Shown piece by piece: positions 24,499 to 29,808 of a stretch of 29,808 bases of DNA (position 1 is the stretch's first letter; each line of letters opens with the position of its first letter). The stretch lies in contig JAUXFG010000037.1 in NCBI GenBank assembly GCA_030620115.1, forward strand, positions 1 to 29,808, in the 5' to 3' direction. A program made the translations under genes and the position numbers. The notes beneath the pieces are model-generated. The model saw nothing but the letters and a program-made list of their open reading frames with translations, was not told the DNA's origin and ran no database searches. This DNA comes from Candidatus Fermentibacterota bacterium. GTDB lineage: Bacteria > JAFGKV01.

Positions 24499-26499
24499 TT
24501 ACAGATCAAGCGAGATTCCCGCGTACACGGCACGTGCAGGCCCGCCAGGGATCTCCTCTATATTGGCCCTGACATACTCGGGGTAGGTATACTCCTCGTC
24601 CATGAGGTTTCTGACCTTGAGCCAGACCGTCACATTATCCAGAGGAGAAGCCCTAAGAGAAAGATTGCTCAACATGTAGCTGTCTATCGTGAACTCGTCA
24701 CCCGCAGACGTCTTGCCGTCTCGAGACCCTACGAGCTGCAGATTAAAGGAAGCCTGGAGCATGTCCGAGAGTCTCCAGGTCAACCCTGCGTTCCCTGAAG
24801 TCTCGGCCAGAAATAGGAGATCTTCATCGGTCTCCGAATCCTTGCCCTTCTTGTAAGAGATGTTCCCGAAGTAAGAGAACTTGGGCCCTACGGATCCCCT
24901 GATCTCGGATTCTATCCCGTTGATTGTTTGACCGGTGCCGTTCGCGTACGTCGGAAAATCCATGGTGTCCTGATCGGCGATATGGGTGGATATGATCCTG
25001 CCGATCAAATCGTCGGTCTCCATCCAGAAGTAGTTGAGCCTCAACGAAGTCTTGCCCACCTTCCAGTCCAGACCCAGATCAACGGTACTCACCTTCTCGG
25101 GATCAAGCTCGGGGTCTCCGTAGAGAACTTTCCACGTATTCACGTGTTTCTCAAAGAAGTTGGGGTTCCGGAAGGCCTGACCGAAGAGGGCTTTTGCATA
25201 CAGTTGTTTCGCAGCTTCCACGACGAGTCCCGCTCGGGGTACGACGTTGGTCCCATAGTCTTTGTTGTTGTTGATTCGTAAGCCGGCACTCACTCCTACT
25301 TTGGGGCTCAGAGACCAGGAAAGCTCCGAATAGGCGCCGATGTCGTACGTATCATATTCATCTTCCCACGCCCTCAACCAATGAGTCGTATCAGGTTCGA
25401 TATCAACAAAGAGGTATGGCCCTGCTTCGCATCGCTCGTACGATACTCCGCCAAGGAACTCCAGTTTTTCCTGAAACCCATATCGGAGCCTTGCTTCCAT
25501 CCCGAGCTTTGAACCGTCATATTCCTGTCGTATTGAAGTACCAGCGATCTTGTCTATATGCTCTTCCTTCTTGAATCGATCGAACCAGCCGAATAAACCG
25601 ACACTTGCCTTCTCGCCTAACTCCTTGGCCCATTTTATGTCTGCTGCGAGTCCCTCTACTCTTCGCTCGCCCGTCTGGTCTATGACGGGGTTGAGCCCCA
25701 TCTTGTCCTTGTCGTTCCCGAAAGCCAGAGCAGAAAAAGAGACATCGCCGATCCTCGCCTTGGCCATGATATTGTAGAAGTCGTCTTCATATGCGTCTTC
25801 GTCGTCATCGTATATGGCTTCTCTGGGCGGATCGAAGGCGCCGGTCTCGTCAGCTTTTACCAGGAAATCGTATCCCTTGGAGTCAAAGAAATTGCCTCCT
25901 ACGATATAGTTCCCCGTTCCAAAGCTTCCCCCAAAAGACGCGTCGGCGAGGATGGAAGAGAAGGTCCCTCCCCCACCAGAGGCACTCAGAAAGGTCTCGT
26001 CTTCCCAGCCTTTGGTAATGACATTGACGATGCCTGCAAAAGCATTTGTGCCATAGAGAACCGAACCAGGGCCTCGAAGAACCTCGATTCTTCTTACCAT
26101 GTTGATGGGGATCTGCTCCAGGTAGTAGCTCCCTACGATTGTCTCATACATGGGGTGCCCATCGATGAGAAGAAGGCTCTTGTTGTTGTAGTGTGTCTGG
26201 AGGTTTCCACGAAACGTCACGGACGAGTAGCCATAGTAGGTCTCGATGACGGTGACTCCCGGCACATATGAGAGAGCCTCGTAGAGGTTGGTGACGCCGA
26301 GATCCTCTAAGTCCCGGGCGGTGAGCACCGATATGATCGCCGGTGCTTCTGCGATCTTCTGCGCCTTCATCGCTGCCGTAACAACGATGTCCTCCTCTTC
26401 CGCAAACATCAGCTCCTCAAGATCCTCTACCCCCTGGGCTTGCACAGCCAGGACGGATACGAGGATCACGAGGAACGCGAGAGAGAAGATCCTAGACAT
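24499..26499 (-). CDS. TonB-dependent outer-membrane receptor
   Basis: This is 666 residues from the ATG at 26499 (AGGAGG five bases upstream; the frame opens two codons earlier at a GTG inside that site). The signal peptide is 1-22 (FLVILVSVLAVQA, then QG). A TonB-box-like DIVVTAAMKAQ (about 37-47) precedes the plug domain (50-165: APAIISVLTARDLEDLG, DGHPMYE, RRIEVLRGPGSVLYGTNAFAGIVNVITKG). The rest is a 22-strand-type barrel with many aromatic and acidic strands, ending YAGISLDL. The plug fits the CirA/BtuB/FepA class, so the ligand may be a siderophore, cobalamin, sugar or another compound. No cobalamin riboswitch or Fur-like box was recognised upstream. It is probably co-transcribed with the two genes before it. 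Confidence 0.94.
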   Translation of the reverse strand: MSRIFSLAFLVILVSVLAVQAQGVEDLEELMFAEEEDIVVTAAMKAQKIAEAPAIISVLTARDLEDLGVTNLYEALSYVPGVTVIETYYGYSSVTFRGNLQTHYNNKSLLLIDGHPMYETIVGSYYLEQIPINMVRRIEVLRGPGSVLYGTNAFAGIVNVITKGWEDETFLSASGGGGTFSSILADASFGGSFGTGNYIVGGNFFDSKGYDFLVKADETGAFDPPREAIYDDDEDAYEDDFYNIMAKARIGDVSFSALAFGNDKDKMGLNPVIDQTGERRVEGLAADIKWAKELGEKASVGLFGWFDRFKKEEHIDKIAGTSIRQEYDGSKLGMEARLRYGFQEKLEFLGGVSYERCEAGPYLFVDIEPDTTHWLRAWEDEYDTYDIGAYSELSWSLSPKVGVSAGLRINNNKDYGTNVVPRAGLVVEAAKQLYAKALFGQAFRNPNFFEKHVNTWKVLYGDPELDPEKVSTVDLGLDWKVGKTSLRLNYFWMETDDLIGRIISTHIADQDTMDFPTYANGTGQTINGIESEIRGSVGPKFSYFGNISYKKGKDSETDEDLLFLAETSGNAGLTWRLSDMLQASFNLQLVGSRDGKTSAGDEFTIDSYMLSNLSLRASPLDNVTVWLKVRNLMDEEYTYPEYVRANIEEIPGGPARAVYAGISLDL

Positions 26500-26571
26500 A
26501 ACCACCTCCTTGCACTACGGGCTGACGGGACACCTCAGTCAGCGTCTGGCAACGCTCCCCACTGCATGGTC

Positions 26572-26586
26572 AAGGGACGATCCCTT
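26572..26586. other. Small hairpin in the leader of the receptor gene
   Basis: AAGGGA-CGA-TCCCTT forms a perfect 6-bp stem with a 3-base loop, midway in the 167-bp gap between the ABC-type protein gene and the receptor gene. It could attenuate or stabilise the transcript. No T-run follows on the minus strand. Confidence 0.35.
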
Positions 26587-26666
26587 AATCCCAAAACTAA
26601 TCACACACTCAAGAACGGTGAGAAGGAAGTTTCTCTTCTCTCGTCGTGATTTGTCCCATAGACCTC

Positions 26667-27575
26667 CTATTCGTACTCTATAGAAATACCAAGGAGTGAT
26701 GTAGGTACCTCGATGTTGAGGACCTCGGCCGTCTGCTTGTTGATGACCAACCTGAGCGAAGATGGTGACTCGAATGGGAGATCCCGAACCCTGACGCCGA
26801 GCAGCAGCCTCTTGGCCAGCTCCGCAGCTTGCCTTCCTGTTTCTCGATAGTCAGGCGAAAGCGCCAACAACGCTCCCATTCGCACCATCTTCTTGCTCGG
26901 AGCAAACACGGCGAGGCCCCTCTCCATCGCCAATGCAATCAGAGTCTCCGCATTGCGGAGTACCAGTACATCAGGAAGCATCCAGAGCAAATCTACGGAT
27001 TCCGGAAGGCTGCCAAAAGCTTCAGGTATTTCTTCCTTGGATCCAATAGGAACAGGTTTGATCTTCATACCGTATTCAGCCGCCACGAAATAGGCTTCCT
27101 CGATCACGTGCGTTGTGGCAGCCGAGTCGTAGATGGCAGCCATGACAGCGGCGGCGGGAAGTACTGATTTCAGGGCTCCGAATTGCACATTCAAAGGGAC
27201 GCTGAGTGTGACGCCTGTGCTGTGATGGCTCCCCATCAGCCCCACTGCTTCAGGATCCGCCACCATACAAAACACAACCGGAATACTCTCGTCTATCTCC
27301 CTTTCCGCAATCTGAGCAGCAGACGAACCAACTGCCAAAATAAGGGGGGGGCGCTCCCTATTGAGAGTTGCTGCTATTAGCTTGCCCTCGAGGGTATCCC
27401 CTTTCATGTCATATCTGGTGACCTGGATCTCCACGGTCTCCTCGAACAGATCTACTGTCTGCCTGTATATGGGGAGATCTTTGGTCATGATGGCAGGAAT
27501 CGACTCCCCACTTGTGGGGGAATGCAGACCCAAAAGCAGCAGCAATACTAAAAGCCCTGTTCTGACCTTAGGCAT
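26667..27575 (-). CDS. Periplasmic ABC_sub_bind-type substrate-binding protein
   Basis: This is 302 residues from the ATG at 27575, chosen because GGGAGG lies seven bases upstream and a signal peptide (GLLVLLLLLGLHSPTSG, 1-23) begins there; the frame opens earlier at 27617. No lipobox is evident. The fold resembles the ABC_sub_bind family (two Rossmann-like lobes): ILAVGSSAAQIA, IPVVFCMVADPEAVGL, STGVTLSVPLNVQFGALKSVLP, VAAIYD-like strands, LLWMLPDVLVLRN, VFAPSKKMVRMGALLALSPDY and a C-terminal LVINKQTAEVLNIEVP. Such proteins bind small ligands for uptake or sensing. No permease or ATPase gene is next to it; instead TonB and a TonB-dependent receptor flank it, suggesting a ligand carrier or sensor. 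Confidence 0.85.
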   Translation of the reverse strand: MPKVRTGLLVLLLLLGLHSPTSGESIPAIMTKDLPIYRQTVDLFEETVEIQVTRYDMKGDTLEGKLIAATLNRERPPLILAVGSSAAQIAEREIDESIPVVFCMVADPEAVGLMGSHHSTGVTLSVPLNVQFGALKSVLPAAAVMAAIYDSAATTHVIEEAYFVAAEYGMKIKPVPIGSKEEIPEAFGSLPESVDLLWMLPDVLVLRNAETLIALAMERGLAVFAPSKKMVRMGALLALSPDYRETGRQAAELAKRLLLGVRVRDLPFESPSSLRLVINKQTAEVLNIEVPTSLLGISIEYE

Positions 27576-27645
27576 CGCGGACCTCCCTGTCTGTGCTTGG
27601 ATGGCACCCATTACCATTCATTCCATTGCCTGCCTGTTCCCCCCA

Positions 27646-28797
27646 TCATCTGAAGAGCACAGGAACCCTTATCCAGGCCCGCACCGCCTCGCCTCCGGCC
27701 TTCGGAGGCGTGAACAACCAACCCCCTATTGCTTCAACCGCGATTGCATCGTACGACTCGTTCAGCGAGGCAATCACCTGAGTATCTTCGACCGAACCAT
27801 CTGCCCCGATAAGAACACGGAGCAAAACCTTCCCATGAGATGCGGGAAGGCGCCTCTGTCTTGCCATTTCCACTGGGTCAATCCGCTTCGTCGGCGTTAG
27901 AGGCTCGTCCAATTCCGACAGGCTTGCAATCCTGACCTCTTCCATGATTTCCCCGACAAGAGGCTCCTCGTGAGTTTCGACAGGGGTAATCTCACCTGTT
28001 TCCTCGGGCTTGTCTTGAGCAGCCCGCTCTTCGGCCTCCCGCCTCGCTTCCTCTGCAGCGCGCTCCTGTTCCTGTGCGAGCCGTTCCCGCTCTCTTCGCT
28101 CCTCCTCTACTCTCCGCTGGAGCGCTGCCCGTTCCCTTTCTCGATCCAGACGCTCCTGTTCGAGCCTTTGGCGTAACGCAGCATCCTCCTCCCTGAGCGT
28201 GGCAAGGCTCCTCTCCAGCTCCTCTGACTGCTCGGCCTTGTCAGTCAGAGCACCGGCCACCGTAGTCAGAGATTCAAGCCTTGCTTCAAGCCTTCTCGTC
28301 TCTGCCAGACCCCGAATCCTTGCTTCCTCAGCCTCCCGAGAGATCCTCACCAGCTCCTCCTCGGCCATCTCTCCTTTGCTCTCCGATTCTCCTCCACCCA
28401 TCATGTAGATTGCTCCAACAACAATCGCAGCAATGATCACCACCGCACCAAGAATTAGCAGAATGGTCTTCTTTCTCCTCGCGGGAGGAGTCTCAATCGG
28501 GCTTGGGATGGGTGATACTGGCGTGGAGGATTCCGGTTCTTCCTTTGTTTCTTCTCGATCTTCTTCCTTTGTCTCTTCTCTGGCTTCTTCCTCGGCAGGC
28601 TGCGGATCCTCCTGTTCAGAAGGCGGTCCCACTGCCGGGCTGCTTGCGGGCGGGCTGGGAGCAGAAGACCTTTTCCGTTTCCGTGGTTTGGCTTCGTTTC
28701 CGTGCGTCTTCTCGATCTTATGACGCTTCTCCTCAAGCTCGTGTCTTCTGCGCCTCAGCTCTTCCAGTCTGCGCTTCAGATCGTCTTCCTGAGCCAC
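27646..28797 (-). CDS. TonB-like energy transducer with long cytoplasmic N-terminus and coiled coil
   Basis: This is 383 residues; the GTG start at 28797 has AAGGAGGT nine bases upstream. Residues 1-108 are highly charged and disordered (RRLEELRRRRHELEEKRHK; EETKEE repeats; a proline-rich 92-105). A single membrane span (111-133: ILLILGAVVIIAAIVVGAIYM) follows, then a 120-residue Glu/Arg coiled coil (145-262). The C-terminal TonB domain is at 320-383 (KVLLRVLIGADGSVED, YDAIAVEAIGGWLFTPPK, VRVPVLF-like end). A canonical TonB starts with its membrane anchor; here over 100 cytoplasmic residues precede it. It should transmit proton-motive force to the receptor encoded two genes downstream. ExbB/ExbD are not in view. 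Confidence 0.87.
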   Translation of the reverse strand: MAQEDDLKRRLEELRRRRHELEEKRHKIEKTHGNEAKPRKRKRSSAPSPPASSPAVGPPSEQEDPQPAEEEAREETKEEDREETKEEPESSTPVSPIPSPIETPPARRKKTILLILGAVVIIAAIVVGAIYMMGGGESESKGEMAEEELVRISREAEEARIRGLAETRRLEARLESLTTVAGALTDKAEQSEELERSLATLREEDAALRQRLEQERLDRERERAALQRRVEEERRERERLAQEQERAAEEARREAEERAAQDKPEETGEITPVETHEEPLVGEIMEEVRIASLSELDEPLTPTKRIDPVEMARQRRLPASHGKVLLRVLIGADGSVEDTQVIASLNESYDAIAVEAIGGWLFTPPKAGGEAVRAWIRVPVLFR

Positions 28798-29054
28798 CTG
28801 ATGCTTACCTCCTTACCTGATGTCTCGCACTACTTAAGAAGCATGATCAAGTAGATTATCCCTGCTGGGGGCATTCCTGCGGGAATTCCGCCGGATTTTT
28901 CGACCCGTGCTCCATAGAGCATGGGCCCGCTGTTTCAGGCTCTCCAATACTCCCACGCACGGATCTTCTTCTGCTCCTTTCTTCTGATGGCGCCACGCTG
29001 TCCAGCACCATTCTTCAGCTCTCACAACACATGAAATGGATTGTGGCGTTTGTA

Positions 29055-29078
29055 CATGTTGCACATCATGTTGCACAT
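29055..29078. promoter_or_regulatory. Two perfect tandem 12-bp repeats in the divergent gap, candidate operator
   Basis: CATGTTGCACAT occurs twice without a gap. Each copy holds the imperfect dyad ATGT-TGC-ACAT, so a dimeric regulator could occupy both on the same face roughly one helical turn apart. The pair lies 258 bp before the tonB start and 332 bp before the membrane-protein start, which diverge. The 612-bp gap 28798-29409 also has hairpins ATTCC-TGCG-GGAAT (28873-28886) and CCCGAA-GAA-TTCGGG (29234-29248). I see no other gene in it. Confidence 0.4.
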
Positions 29079-29409
29079 GACGGCTCATTCCATTCATCAT
29101 TCAAGATAGTCTACCAAACTCGCTAATGCAAGATAGTTCTGCAGTCCGGAATAGGGGCGCTATCCTTCATCCAGGGACCTCAGCTTTCTTCCTCTGATGC
29201 AAAGCGCTTGCAGCTTCCTGGAGCGAATGCGAACCCGAAGAATTCGGGAGTTCCCTGATGTCTCGTGGTATCGAGCCGCGCGGGCTCGGAGCGGCGGGAG
29301 GAACCTCCATGGTCGGAGCCAGAGTTATGAGTGATCCGTGTCGGCTTGCAAAGTGACCTGATCACCTGCAACTTTGGTCGATTCTTTGTTTTTTTAGTTG
29401 GAGGCATGC

Positions 29410-29808
29410 ATGAGATCAGAGGAGCTTGCACCGCGGTGGCTGTTTCTGCTGCCGATTCTAGTCCCGGCCTTCCTCGCCTCGACAGCTCTCTTGATTTTCT
29501 CGGGCCTCGAGCTCCACCCGGCAAAACTTCTCGGTCTCTTGGCCCTCATGGCCGCCGCCATTAATCTCGGCACCTTCTTCAAATCACGCCGACAAACACT
29601 TCGCCTCGGTACGGGCAAGGCAGGCGCCCTGCCATTCTTGGCCTGGTTCCTCGTCGTGGGTATGTTGAGTACGCTGGTGATTCTCAATTTTCTCACGACC
29701 CCCCGAGCACTCCCGCAGGGTATCACTCAGTCGGTCGCGGTGGCCGTCTTCTTTCTTGCCGCGGCATTCGGATTGCACGTGACGCGCAGGATCGTGATGC
29801 TCGGTGCG
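29410..29808 (+). CDS. Polytopic inner-membrane protein, 3' end cut by window
   Basis: The frame is open for 133 codons from the ATG at 29410 (GGAGG five bases upstream) to the right edge; an ATG at 29406 is in another frame. Four membrane spans are visible: about 10-31 (WLFLLPILVPAFLASTALLI), 40-57 (LLGLLALMAAAINLGTFF), 77-98 (PFLAWFLVVGMLSTLVILNFL) and 108-125 (SVAVAVFFLAAAFGLHV). Short loops with RRQ and TRR follow the positive-inside rule. The pattern fits the N-terminus of an O-antigen ligase/polymerase-like protein, but no diagnostic motif is in view. Confidence 0.72.
   Translation, partial: MRSEELAPRWLFLLPILVPAFLASTALLIFSGLELHPAKLLGLLALMAAAINLGTFFKSRRQTLRLGTGKAGALPFLAWFLVVGMLSTLVILNFLTTPRALPQGITQSVAVAVFFLAAAFGLHVTRRIVMLGA

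Noticed and set aside
28834-29100. Minus-strand ORF of 88 codons upstream of tonB
   Set aside because: It starts in the tandem 12-bp repeat, has no good ribosome-binding site and no family resemblance; it is more likely leader or spacer DNA.
28798-29409. Cobalamin riboswitch before the TonB set
   Set aside because: No B12-box-like sequence or matching conserved helices could be found in the gap.

Overview
The window reads as a chromosomal segment of a Gram-negative, motile or surface-sensing bacterium from a poorly sampled lineage. A TonB protein, a TonB-dependent receptor and signal peptides imply an outer membrane. A secreted nuclease ends in a domain like the FlgD-like or type IX sorting tails common in the Bacteroidetes/FCB superphylum and related candidate phyla, and the gaps are full of short dispersed repeats. 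I cannot name the genus. No tRNA, rRNA, CRISPR array or transposase was seen.

Left part (1-4794, minus strand). A secreted subtilisin-family protease runs off the left edge. Next come a diguanylate cyclase with an N-terminal cyclic-nucleotide-binding domain and a VapBC-type toxin-antitoxin pair behind a good sigma-70-type promoter. Middle part (4795-12850). An AAA ATPase with a PD-(D/E)XK-like C-terminus, a secreted protein with seven 26-residue repeats, and a secreted endonuclease/exonuclease/phosphatase-fold enzyme are separated by long repeat-rich gaps. One gap holds a perfect 38-bp palindrome that overlaps the end of an 11-codon reading frame with a strong Shine-Dalgarno sequence.

Core (12851-24303, plus strand). 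A compact operon encodes CheW, CheR-TPR, CheW, a Cache chemoreceptor, CheA-REC, CheB, a response regulator with a cysteine-rich C-terminus, a response regulator fused to a histidine kinase, and an aminotransferase. Order and domain make-up match the Wsp (alternative cellular function) class of chemosensory systems. The expected WspR-type REC-GGDEF output is absent; two related REC proteins with different C-terminal halves stand in its place. This rewired output is the most interesting system in the window. The only GGDEF protein lies about 9 kb away on the other strand and has a cyclic-nucleotide sensor instead of REC.

Right part (24499-29808). A minus-strand set encodes a TonB with an unusually long cytoplasmic N-terminus and coiled coil, a periplasmic ABC_sub_bind-type protein with no permease or ATPase beside it, and a TonB-dependent receptor. 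Together they look like an outer-membrane uptake or ligand-sensing module. A polytopic membrane protein starts at the right edge and is cut off. A tandem perfect 12-bp repeat lies between the last two divergent units.
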